From UBA668 sp031366885 (GTDB taxonomy: Bacteria; Actinomycetota; Acidimicrobiia; Acidimicrobiales; Ilumatobacteraceae), in assembly GCA_031366885.1 (NCBI GenBank), contig JANLPB010000146.1:1-11635 (forward strand): a stretch of 11,635 nt of DNA. Reading direction: 5' to 3'. The notes under the pieces are model-generated. The model was not told where the DNA came from. It searched no databases and worked only from the letters and a program-made list of their open reading frames with translations. The position numbers and the translations under genes were made by a program. Numbering within the stretch: the stretch's first letter is position 1; each line of letters begins with the position of its first letter. Below are positions 1 to 6,994 of the stretch, piece by piece.

Positions 1-920
1 CCGGCGGGGACCAAAATTTCCTCGTCTCCGTCCAACGTCGGCAACAGATATTTCGCCCCCAACGACGCCTGCGCGATGGACACCGGCAAATCCGTGATGA
101 GGTCGTCGTTCTCGCGTCGGTAGCGCTCGTGGGCGGCCACCCGGATATGCACGTAGAGGTCGCCGGCGCCTCCCCCGCGTGGGCCGACTGCGCCGCGGCC
201 GGTCAATCGCAACGTCGAGCCTGTGTCGACGCCAGCCGGGACGTCGACCTGATATGTCTTCTCGCTGACGATGCGTCCGTCGCCGCCGCATGTGGCGCAC
301 GGCGTCACGATCACCTGGCCAAGCCCGCTGCACTTCGCGCATGCGGACGACGTGACCATCTGACCCAACATGCTTTGGCGAACGCGCTGCACCTGGCCGC
401 GACCATTGCATTCGCTACAGGTCACCGGCTTGGTGCCCCCTCCGGCGCCGGTACCGCTGCAATCCTCACAGCGCAGCGCCGTGCGAAGTGTGACTGGAAC
501 TGTGGCGCCGAACACCGCTTGCTCGAAGGCGACGTCGGCCACTACTTCGAGGTCCTGCCCGCGCGGTGGCCCCGACGGGCCGCGAGCACCGCCGCCTCCG
601 AACGGACTGCCGTTACCACCGAAGAACGCATCGAACAGGTCGCCAAGACCACCGCCGGCGCCGCCGAACATGTCGCCCACGTTGGGACCGCTCGCCCCGC
701 CGACACCCTGCTCGCCGAACCGGTCGTAGCGGGCACGCGAGTCGTCGTCGCTGAGCACTTCGTACGCCCGGGCGACCTTCTTGAACTGTTCCTCGGCTGC
801 CGAATCACCGGGGTTCGCGTCAGGATGCAGCTCTCTCGCGCGCTTGCGGTACGCCTTTTTCAGTTCCTCGCTGGATGCCGTTCGCGGCACACCGAGGAGC
901 GAGTAAAAGTCGTCAGCCAT
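1..920 (-). CDS. dnaJ: Chaperone DnaJ (Hsp40), 3' end cut off by window edge
   Basis: The first 306 residues of a type I (class A) DnaJ, co-chaperone that delivers unfolded clients to cytosolic DnaK and stimulates its ATPase. Seen in the sequence: a J domain at residues 1-70 with the HPD triad intact (32-34), a Gly/Phe-rich linker at about 71-118, then four complete CxxCxGxG zinc modules at 151-158, 168-175, 194-201 and 208-215, and the start of the C-terminal substrate-binding beta domains. The usual length is about 370-390 residues, so roughly 70-80 are missing beyond the left edge. The ATG start follows a GGTGGGAG ribosome site about 5 bases upstream, inside the last codons of hrcA. The start overlaps the hrcA stop by 8 bases, which points to translational coupling. 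Being next to hrcA, not grpE-dnaK, fits the second DnaJ (DnaJ2) of actinobacteria; that assignment is inference from gene order. Confidence 0.96.
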   Translation of the reverse strand, partial: MADDFYSLLGVPRTASSEELKKAYRKRARELHPDANPGDSAAEEQFKKVARAYEVLSDDDSRARYDRFGEQGVGGASGPNVGDMFGGAGGGLGDLFDAFFGGNGSPFGGGGARGPSGPPRGQDLEVVADVAFEQAVFGATVPVTLRTALRCEDCSGTGAGGGTKPVTCSECNGRGQVQRVRQSMLGQMVTSSACAKCSGLGQVIVTPCATCGGDGRIVSEKTYQVDVPAGVDTGSTLRLTGRGAVGPRGGGAGDLYVHIRVAAHERYRRENDDLITDLPVSIAQASLGAKYLLPTLDGDEEILVPA

Positions 921-1923
921 TCGTACTCCCACCGTCGCTGAGGTGTCGACCCAAGCGATCGCTCACCGCTTCGACGGTAGCGAGCGCCTGCGGATAATCC
1001 ATACGTGTGGGGCCGAGAACCCCCACGCTGCCAACGTGCTCGCCGTCGACCACGACCGGCCGCACCACCACGGAGCAGGCGATGAGCGGCTCGACGCCGT
1101 GCTCGGCGCCGATAGCCACCGACAGCCCACGGTTCAGCACATCGCGCACCAGCGTGACCATCACATACTGCTGCTCAAGAGTTCGCAGCACCGATCGCAC
1201 GGTGTCGACCGCGTCGAAGGCATGGGCCATGGACGCTGCACCCTGTACGAAGACGTGTTCGTCGGCGACCGAGCCGTCGAGCGCGCCAACGGCTGCGACG
1301 CAGACGGCGTCGAGCTCGCGGTCGCCCGTGGAAGGAATCTGAACCCCACTGTCCAACGAGCGGCCGACCATGTGCGCCTGGAGGTGAGCGGTGACCGCAG
1401 CGAGGCGTACTTCGCTGACTTCGTTGGCCAGCTCGACCGCTTCGTTCTCGACCACTCCGTTTGACAACACTGCCACCACAGTGGCGTGACGCCCGACGAG
1501 GCCAACGACCTGCACTGAGCGGATCACGGCAATCTCGGTACGCGGACCAACGATGACCGCTGCGTGATGTGACACCTGCGCGAGAAGATTGGTGGTCTGA
1601 TGCAGCAGCTCCTCGAGGCGCCCGTGGGCCGTGTCGAAAAACGCACCAACGCGTTGCGAGGACTGGATGTCGAGCCGGCCCGGCGAGGCCATGTGATCAA
1701 CGAAGAAGCGATAGCCCTTGTCGGTCGGAATTCGACCAGCCGACGTGTGGGGCTGAGCGAGGTAGCCCTCCTGCTCGAGCACGGCCATCTCATTACGAAC
1801 GGTTGCGGAGCTGACCCGCACACCCGGGGCGTTGGCAATGTGGGTGGAGCCGACAGGTTGCGCGGTGGTGATGTACTCCTGTACGACGGCTCTCAATATT
1901 GCTGTCTTGCGTTCGTCGAGCAT
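913..1923 (-). CDS. hrcA: Heat-inducible transcription repressor HrcA
   Basis: 336 residues, normal for HrcA. HrcA binds the CIRCE operator and represses chaperone genes; it depends on GroEL for its active fold and loses activity when heat-damaged proteins occupy the chaperonin. Seen in the sequence: an N-terminal winged-helix domain (about 1-75) with the family signature around residues 38-70 (SSATVRNEM, then QPHTSAGRIPTDKGYRFFVD), a long central GAF-like dimerisation region, and the conserved C-terminal GPTRMDYP segment near residue 307. The ATG start has an AGGTGA ribosome site 3 bases upstream and a GAAGGG further out. It is the first gene of an hrcA-dnaJ operon and overlaps dnaJ by 8 bases (its TGA lies inside the dnaJ start region). 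A CIRCE-like repeat 41 bases upstream suggests autoregulation. The gene upstream, on the same strand, is a photolyase whose stop is about 50 bases away. Confidence 0.97.
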   Translation of the reverse strand: MLDERKTAILRAVVQEYITTAQPVGSTHIANAPGVRVSSATVRNEMAVLEQEGYLAQPHTSAGRIPTDKGYRFFVDHMASPGRLDIQSSQRVGAFFDTAHGRLEELLHQTTNLLAQVSHHAAVIVGPRTEIAVIRSVQVVGLVGRHATVVAVLSNGVVENEAVELANEVSEVRLAAVTAHLQAHMVGRSLDSGVQIPSTGDRELDAVCVAAVGALDGSVADEHVFVQGAASMAHAFDAVDTVRSVLRTLEQQYVMVTLVRDVLNRGLSVAIGAEHGVEPLIACSVVVRPVVVDGEHVGSVGVLGPTRMDYPQALATVEAVSDRLGRHLSDGGSTNG

Positions 1924-1963
1924 GACTCACCTGCCCTTCACCAACTCGGCGCTCCGGATGCGT

Positions 1964-1990
1964 TTAGCAGTCCAGGCTACCGACTGCCAG
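1964..1990 (-). promoter_or_regulatory. CIRCE-like operator upstream of hrcA
   Basis: Read on the minus strand this is CTGGCAGTC, nine bases, GACTGCTAA: a 9-9-9 inverted repeat with 7 of 9 arm positions paired. The classical CIRCE element is TTAGCACTC-N9-GAGTGCTAA. The downstream arm matches 8 of 9. The upstream arm matches 6 of 9, or 8 of 9 against a CTGGCACTC variant that I recall from some actinobacteria. The one core difference (C to G in one arm, G to C in the other) is symmetric, so dyad symmetry is kept. The spacer contains TAGCCT, a possible -10 hexamer, which would place the operator on the promoter. The element ends 40 bases before the hrcA start codon and overlaps the photolyase stop codon. 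The pattern is seen directly; its role is inferred from position and from what is known of HrcA. Confidence 0.62.
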
Positions 1991-3353
1991 CGGTCACCTG
2001 GCGGTACCGATGCAGCGCTTCGTCTCGCTCGACTGCATGGTCCACCATTGCAGGCGGGTAGCCGGCGGGCCGCAGAAGTCCGAGTTCGTGCACCTGCCAA
2101 CCACCAACTTCGGCAAGCTCCGGCACCCACTGGCGGATGTAGTCGCCATCGGGGTCAAACCGCAACCCCTGCGTCGTGGGGTTGAAGATCCGAAAGTACG
2201 GCGAGGCATCGGTGCCGGTCCCGGCCGTCCACTGCCAACCGTGGCTGTTCGAGGCCAGGTCGCCGTCGATGAGGTGGCGCATGAAGTGGCGGGCACCCCA
2301 CTGCCAGGGCAGGTGAAGATCCTTCACCAGGAAGCTGGCGACGAGCATGCGAACTCGATTGTGCATCCATCCCGAGGCGAGCAACTGACGCATGCCGGCG
2401 TCGATGATCGGGAATCCGGTCTGACCGGCGGCCCAGCGAGCGAAGCGTTCCTCCGCCGCAGTGTCGGTGTCGGTCACCATCGCAATCATCTTTTGGTTCA
2501 GGTTGTGTCGAGCGGTGTCGGGCCTGCGGAAGAGAACGTCGGCGTAGAACTCTCGCCACGCAAGTTCACTGGCAAACGTGTCGGCCCCAGCGCTGGGCTC
2601 CAGGTCGGCCAGGAGCTGGCGCGGGTGCATAAGACCCCATCGCAACGCCGCCGACAGCCGGCTCGTCCCCTCGATCGCCGGCAGGTTGCGCACCTCGCGA
2701 TAGTCGTGAACCAAGGGCAGAAATTGTCGCCACTGCTCCAGCGCACCGACCTCGCTCGCCTCAACCCCCCACGTCTGTGCATTCCCGTGCGCTCTGCGCT
2801 TGGAAGTGTCCACACGCTCGGAGGAGACCGTCGGAGCGCCGCGCCACTTCACCTCAGGAACATCGAGCGGAGCATCCCAGCCGATGGCGCGCCACGCCTT
2901 CGAGAAGGGTGTGAACACCGCATAGGGCGTCGCGTCTCCTTTGTTGACGGTGCCCGGGGCGACTGCGTACGGGCTGCCAACCCCGTGCAGACGAGCGCCA
3001 CGCGAATCCAATGTCACAGCGACGGCCGCATCGCGTCGGCGACCGTACGGCGCGTAGTCGCGAGAGACGTACACACCGTCGGCGCCAACCTCCACCGCCA
3101 ACGCCGGGACCACTACTGCCGGGTCGCCGTGACGAATGACGAGCGCTCCATCCATCGAGTCGTCCAGCGCCCGCAACGCGTCGGCCAAGAACGCGCGGCG
3201 GGGTGCGCCCGAACGGGCAAACGTCGGGTCGATCACGAACAGGGGCACGACACGAGCGCCATCCGCCGCAGCTGCGTGCAGCGCCGGCAGGTCAGCCAGG
3301 CGGAGGTCTCGGCGGAACCACATGATGTTCGTAGTGGGCTGGCGAGCACTCAT
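1977..3353 (-). CDS. phr: Deoxyribodipyrimidine (CPD) photolyase, class I
   Basis: About 458 residues, usual for class I photolyases (E. coli PhrB is about 470). The enzyme uses FADH- and blue or near-UV light to split cyclobutane pyrimidine dimers. Seen in the sequence: an N-terminal antenna-domain start with WFRRDLRL (residues 12-19) and a C-terminal FAD domain with WREF (266-269), WMHNR (329-333), the WQW at 373-375 and TGTDASPYFRIFNP. Tryptophans 329, 350 and 373 line up with the E. coli electron-transfer triad W306, W359 and W382 with the same spacing, and Asn 369 matches the asparagine near the flavin N5, so the enzyme should be active. The start chosen is the ATG at 3353. A GTG at 3392 would add 13 residues but would run across the start of the divergent phosphatase gene. 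No clear ribosome site is visible. A cryptochrome-like role cannot be excluded by eye, but the motifs fit a repair enzyme. The antenna cofactor cannot be named from the sequence. Confidence 0.94.
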   Translation of the reverse strand: MSARQPTTNIMWFRRDLRLADLPALHAAAADGARVVPLFVIDPTFARSGAPRRAFLADALRALDDSMDGALVIRHGDPAVVVPALAVEVGADGVYVSRDYAPYGRRRDAAVAVTLDSRGARLHGVGSPYAVAPGTVNKGDATPYAVFTPFSKAWRAIGWDAPLDVPEVKWRGAPTVSSERVDTSKRRAHGNAQTWGVEASEVGALEQWRQFLPLVHDYREVRNLPAIEGTSRLSAALRWGLMHPRQLLADLEPSAGADTFASELAWREFYADVLFRRPDTARHNLNQKMIAMVTDTDTAAEERFARWAAGQTGFPIIDAGMRQLLASGWMHNRVRMLVASFLVKDLHLPWQWGARHFMRHLIDGDLASNSHGWQWTAGTGTDASPYFRIFNPTTQGLRFDPDGDYIRQWVPELAEVGGWQVHELGLLRPAGYPPAMVDHAVERDEALHRYRQVTAGSR

Positions 3354-3371
3354 GATTGCGTCAGTGTCGCC

Positions 3372-3377
3372 TACCCT
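3372..3377 (+). promoter_or_regulatory. Possible -10 box for a leaderless phosphatase transcript
   Basis: TACCCT fits the actinobacterial -10 pattern TAnnnT and ends 8 bases before the GTG start of the phosphatase gene. No Shine-Dalgarno sequence is present between them. This spacing would put the transcription start on or next to the start codon, as in leaderless mRNAs that are common in actinobacteria. A six-base match in a short gap can arise by chance. Confidence 0.3.
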
Positions 3378-3385
3378 GTCGAGTT

Positions 3386-3991
3386 GTGCCACATTCTGCG
3401 TCGTTGCCCTCCCTCGTGCTGCTCGTCCGCCATGGAGCGACGGAGTGGTCGGTGTCCGGGCAGTACACCGGGCGCACCGACCTGCCGCTCACTCAACACG
3501 GTGTGGCTCAGGCAACGGCCGTCGGCCCGCTGATCGAGGAACTGCTGGAGGGCCGCGAGCCGCTGGTCTTCACCAGTCCGTTGACGCGAGCGGCGCACAC
3601 TGCCGAACTTGCGTTGCCCGATCGACCCGCCGAACGGCTGGACGCGTTGATGGAGTTCAACTACGGCGACTACGAAGGGTTGACGAGCTCACAGATCTTG
3701 GAACTCGACCCAGACTGGGATCTGTTCACATCGGGTTGCCCTGGTGGCGAGAGCATCATGCAGGTATCGGCGCGCTGCGATGCGTTCGCGGCCAAGGTCG
3801 AACGGGTTGCAGCCGGGCGGGCCGTGGTCGCGTTCACACATGGCCATCTCAGCAGAATCCTCACCGCCCGCATGCTGAATTTGCCGGCTTCGGGCGGGGC
3901 GTCACTCTGGAACGACACCGCCAGTGTCGGAGTGATCAACGAGCACCGGGGCAATCTGGTCCTGGTGGGCTGGAACCTCAGCGCGAAGTGA
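3386..3991 (+). CDS. Histidine phosphatase superfamily protein (branch 1, phosphoglycerate-mutase-like)
   Basis: 201 residues; a cytosolic phosphohydrolase or mutase fold that works through a phosphohistidine intermediate. Seen in the sequence: the RHG motif at 15-17 (nucleophile His 16) in LLVRHGATEW, Arg 68 in SPLTRAAHT, the acid/base Glu 90 in MEFNYGDYEG, and the second active-site His 152 in FTHGHLS. The full catalytic set is present, so it should be active. The substrate cannot be deduced; the family includes cofactor-dependent phosphoglycerate mutase, GpmB-type phosphatases, cobalamin-pathway phosphatases and broad sugar phosphatases. The GTG at 3386 is chosen because it leaves a short, typical lead to the first beta strand. 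A TTG at 3356 would add 10 residues. The gene is divergent from the photolyase with a 32-base gap, and its last 90 bases overlap the 3' end of the opposing MFS gene. Confidence 0.9.
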   Translation: MPHSASLPSLVLLVRHGATEWSVSGQYTGRTDLPLTQHGVAQATAVGPLIEELLEGREPLVFTSPLTRAAHTAELALPDRPAERLDALMEFNYGDYEGLTSSQILELDPDWDLFTSGCPGGESIMQVSARCDAFAAKVERVAAGRAVVAFTHGHLSRILTARMLNLPASGGASLWNDTASVGVINEHRGNLVLVGWNLSAK

Positions 3992-5179
3992 CCGCCTCCT
4001 TAGTCCATACCCAATCGTCACCGAAATGAGCGCGATCACGCTGCCATAGGCGAGGCTCCATTCGGCGCCGATGCTGTCGGCAATCCAGCCGGTGATCGGA
4101 GCACCGATCGGCGTGGTACCGAGGAACGCAACAGCCGACAGAGCCAACAGACGACCACGCATGTCGGGTGGAGATTCCTGTTGCACAATTGCGTTGAGCC
4201 CGGCGATGAATGCAGCGCCACCAAAGCCAACAGGCAGCGCCAAGAGCAACGCCGACCAGGCGTTCGGCGCCCATGCAAAGGCGATGCCGCTGACACCGAG
4301 GAGTAGCCCGTTGCCGAAGAACCAGTAGGTGGTCACCCGCGCACGCGCCCCGGTGAACAGCGACCCGATCATGCTGCCCAAACCGGTAGCCGCCAGCAGC
4401 ACTCCGAAGAACGGTTTGCTGTCGTAGCGCACGTCCGCGATCTTCAGCAGCGAGACGCTGTAGTTGAAGGCAAAGGTGCCCACGACCGTGAACGTGACGA
4501 ACACCACCAGCAGCCGTCGATCCTGCAGGATGAAGCGGAACGCATCCCGTACCGGCGTGCCCCCGCGCTTCGCCGGCGGCGCGGTGTGCAGCTTCGTTCG
4601 ATCGATCGCCACCAACGGCCACAACATCGCCACGAACGACACGCCATTGAGGATGAACAGCCAGCCGGCTCCGAGCGGACCCTTCAACGCTGCGGCCAGC
4701 GCCGGGCCAACAATTCGTGAGCCGGTCATCACTGCTGTGTTCAGGGAGATCGCATTGGTGATCTCCTGAGGCTCGACCAATTCGATCACGAAGCCTCGAC
4801 GCGCCGGGTTGTCAAAGGCACCGATGACGCCGAGCAACAACGACAGCCCATAGACCACTGGCAGATTGACGAGATCGAGTAGGTACAGCGCGCCAAGCGT
4901 CAGTGCTTGCGCCGCCAAGAGGCTCTGCGTCAGCAAGGCCATCGTGCGGTTGTCGCGCCTGTCGGCAACAGCCCCCGCCCACACGCCGAGCAGGAGCATC
5001 GGCAGGAACTGACAGAACAGGGTGATGCCCACGTCAGCGGCGCTGCCGGTGAGCTCGTACACCAGGAGCGACATTGCGGTCATCTGCATCCAGGTTCCGA
5101 TGTTGCTCACCAGCAGACCGATGAAGAACAAACGCGCGTTGCGGTGTCTCAGCGAGCTGAACATCGGTGCGCGTGCCAT
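3902..5179 (-). CDS. MFS exporter, MFS_3 (EntS-like) family
   Basis: 425 residues; an inner-membrane secondary transporter, probably a proton-driven drug or metabolite exporter. Seen in the sequence: an N-terminal cytoplasmic lead, then about 12 hydrophobic segments between residues 15 and 395, MFS motif A in the form GAVADRRDNR after the second segment, and the NTAVMTGSRIVGPALA segment typical of the MFS_3 group that includes the enterobactin exporter EntS. A charged central loop follows the sixth segment. The substrate is unknown. The ATG at 5179 has a good ribosome site (AAAGGA, 5 bases upstream). A longer in-frame opening to 5503 lacks transporter-like sequence and would run through the polymerase gene. 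The C-terminal tail of about 30 hydrophilic residues is encoded opposite the end of the phosphatase gene, so it may be a late extension. The gene is divergent from the polymerase with a 52-base gap. Confidence 0.92.
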   Translation of the reverse strand: MARAPMFSSLRHRNARLFFIGLLVSNIGTWMQMTAMSLLVYELTGSAADVGITLFCQFLPMLLLGVWAGAVADRRDNRTMALLTQSLLAAQALTLGALYLLDLVNLPVVYGLSLLLGVIGAFDNPARRGFVIELVEPQEITNAISLNTAVMTGSRIVGPALAAALKGPLGAGWLFILNGVSFVAMLWPLVAIDRTKLHTAPPAKRGGTPVRDAFRFILQDRRLLVVFVTFTVVGTFAFNYSVSLLKIADVRYDSKPFFGVLLAATGLGSMIGSLFTGARARVTTYWFFGNGLLLGVSGIAFAWAPNAWSALLLALPVGFGGAAFIAGLNAIVQQESPPDMRGRLLALSAVAFLGTTPIGAPITGWIADSIGAEWSLAYGSVIALISVTIGYGLRRRSLRAEVPAHQDQIAPVLVDHSDTGGVVPE

Positions 5180-5231
5180 CGCCTTCCTTTCTACCGCGCT
5201 CAGTCGCCGGTCAGCGGACCAAGATGGTGGT

Positions 5232-6989
5232 GTGCATCTCGACGTCGACCATCCCGACGCACTGGTGACACGCCTCGTCGATGGCGGGCTGGTTCGCGGC
5301 GGCCGTGTTGGTGTGGCCGTGTGCCCGACAGGGGACATCGGATTTGCCAGAGGACAGTCCACGTTTTCGATCGCCGGAACCCATACTGCAGAAGCTGTCG
5401 ACCGCCTTGAACAGCAGCTGCGACCGCGTTGGGTGTGCTGGTCCAACGCGACTGCGTCGGCGCTTCTCGAGCGCGGTGTGCGTCTGGCAACGTCTTGGGA
5501 CATCGTCGCGGTTCACCGCCTAATGCGCGGCGGATGGCGGGCCGACCCCGGCCGCGTCTGGGCCCAACTTCACGGGCTGGACCACCACAACATGCCGGCC
5601 ATGGGGCAGCTCAACCTGCTGGGCGGCCAGGGTGACGACGGCGGCGACAGCGAACACCCGGTGCGCCCCGACGGCTACCTCCGCCCGGAGTGGCTTGCCG
5701 GTGGATGGGCAGACTCGCAGCAACGAGCGGCTGTGTGGGCTGGCATTGCGTGGACAGTGGCTGAGTTGCAGCAGCAGGTTCTGGATGCGTTGATGGCCAC
5801 CGGGCAGGTGCAAGGAGACGCCTCGGCGACTGCCCGCTCAGAGTCGGCTGCCGAATTGTTGTGTGCGGAACTTGCCGCCGACGGTCTGCCGATCGACATT
5901 GCCGCCGCCGAGGCGCTGATTGCGTCGATGGTTGGCCCACGAGCAGCCAACGACATCGAGTCCGCCGATGGCCGCGCCCGCCGCGACGAGGAAGTCTTGC
6001 GACATCTGCCCCCGGGCAGTGGCATCGATCTGCGCAGCCCGGCTGACGTGAAGAACATGCTGCGCCGGTTGGGCATCGACGTGCCCGACACGCGCGCGTG
6101 GCGGTTGGAGCAACTACGCGACGTACATCCGGCGATCGAGGCGCTGTTGCACTGGCGCAAGGCCGAGCGTGTAGCCACCACCTTCGGGTACGGCTGGCTC
6201 GACGCGAACGTCGGTAGCGACGGGCGACTGCGCGGCGAATGGTCGGGCAGTGATGGCGCTGCTGGGAGAATGACGGCCGGCGCCGGACTTCATAACCTGC
6301 CCGCCGAGTTACGCCCGGTGGTGATCGCCGACGACGGACACCTCTTCGTGCGCGCCGACCTCGGACAGATCGAACCGCGGGTACTTGCCGCCGTCAGCGG
6401 CGACCCCGCGCTGCGCGAAGCCACTCAGGATGATGACCTGTACGCGCCGGTGGCGAAGCGTTTGGGCGTCGAGCGGTCGGTCGCCAAAATCGCGGTGCTG
6501 GCGGCGATGTACGGGCAGACCAGCGGCACCGCCGGCCAAGCGTTGCGCGGCATGGAGACGGGCTATCCGGTGGCGATGAAGTACCTGAGCGACGCGGCCG
6601 TGGCTGGCTTCGACGGCCGCGAACTACGCACGTACGGCGGACGCCTGATTCGAATGTTCGAGATCGCTGACGGTGCCGACCACCGCGCAGTCGCCGCCGG
6701 CCGCGGCCGTTTTGCGCGCAACGCGATGGTGCAGGGTGCAGCGGCTGAGCTGTTCAAGGTGTGGGCCGTGACGGTGCGTGCCCGCGCCGGCGATCTGGGG
6801 GCACGCATCGTGCTGTGCCTACACGACGAGCTGCTCGTCCACGTTCCCGCGGCGCAGGCGCACGCAACCGTGCAGCTCTTGCACGACTGTCTCGCCGAAG
6901 CAGCCTTTCGTTGGCAACCAGCCGACGCGGGTGTGCGGTTCGTCGCCGACGTCAGCGTTGTACGCAGTTGGGCCGACGCCAAGGCCTGA
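5232..6989 (+). CDS. Family A DNA polymerase, short actinobacterial type (annotated elsewhere as bifunctional 3'-5' exonuclease/DNA polymerase)
   Basis: 585 residues against 928 for E. coli Pol I. There is no 5' nuclease domain. The first roughly 150 residues resemble the actinobacterial exonuclease-like region (DIVAVHRLMRGGWRADPGRVWA), but I see no DxE exonuclease motif, so proofreading is doubtful. The polymerase half is intact: motif A is DLGQIEPR with Asp 376 and the steric-gate Glu 381, motif B runs from Arg 415 through Lys 419 to Tyr-Gly 427-428, and motif C is HDE at 531-533. Position 423, equal to Phe 762 of E. coli Pol I, is Leu. I believe these changes are typical of this subfamily. 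The GTG at 5232 is the first plausible start. The open frame runs upstream to 5022 but there overlaps the MFS gene. The ribosome site is weak. It is probably a repair or auxiliary polymerase; true PolA should be elsewhere. It converges on the monooxygenase gene with a 5-base gap. Confidence 0.88.
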   Translation: MHLDVDHPDALVTRLVDGGLVRGGRVGVAVCPTGDIGFARGQSTFSIAGTHTAEAVDRLEQQLRPRWVCWSNATASALLERGVRLATSWDIVAVHRLMRGGWRADPGRVWAQLHGLDHHNMPAMGQLNLLGGQGDDGGDSEHPVRPDGYLRPEWLAGGWADSQQRAAVWAGIAWTVAELQQQVLDALMATGQVQGDASATARSESAAELLCAELAADGLPIDIAAAEALIASMVGPRAANDIESADGRARRDEEVLRHLPPGSGIDLRSPADVKNMLRRLGIDVPDTRAWRLEQLRDVHPAIEALLHWRKAERVATTFGYGWLDANVGSDGRLRGEWSGSDGAAGRMTAGAGLHNLPAELRPVVIADDGHLFVRADLGQIEPRVLAAVSGDPALREATQDDDLYAPVAKRLGVERSVAKIAVLAAMYGQTSGTAGQALRGMETGYPVAMKYLSDAAVAGFDGRELRTYGGRLIRMFEIADGADHRAVAAGRGRFARNAMVQGAAAELFKVWAVTVRARAGDLGARIVLCLHDELLVHVPAAQAHATVQLLHDCLAEAAFRWQPADAGVRFVADVSVVRSWADAKA

Positions 6990-6994
6990 ACTGG

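Noticed and set aside
129..941. Open plus-strand frame of 270 codons opposite dnaJ
   Set aside because: The minus strand encodes an unmistakable DnaJ with HPD and four zinc modules; the plus frame is its shadow.
2010..3533. Open plus-strand frame of 507 codons opposite the photolyase
   Set aside because: It lies exactly antisense to a gene with full photolyase motifs, resembles no protein family I know, and is Arg/Pro/His-rich as expected for the shadow of a GC-rich gene.
5022..5231. Longer start for the polymerase
   Set aside because: The extra 70 codons lie opposite the MFS N-terminus and do not resemble the start of related polymerases.
5180..5503. N-terminal extension of the MFS exporter by about 108 residues
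   Set aside because: The added sequence is Ser/Arg/Pro-rich and not transporter-like, it overlaps the polymerase gene, and the ATG at 5179 has a good ribosome site.
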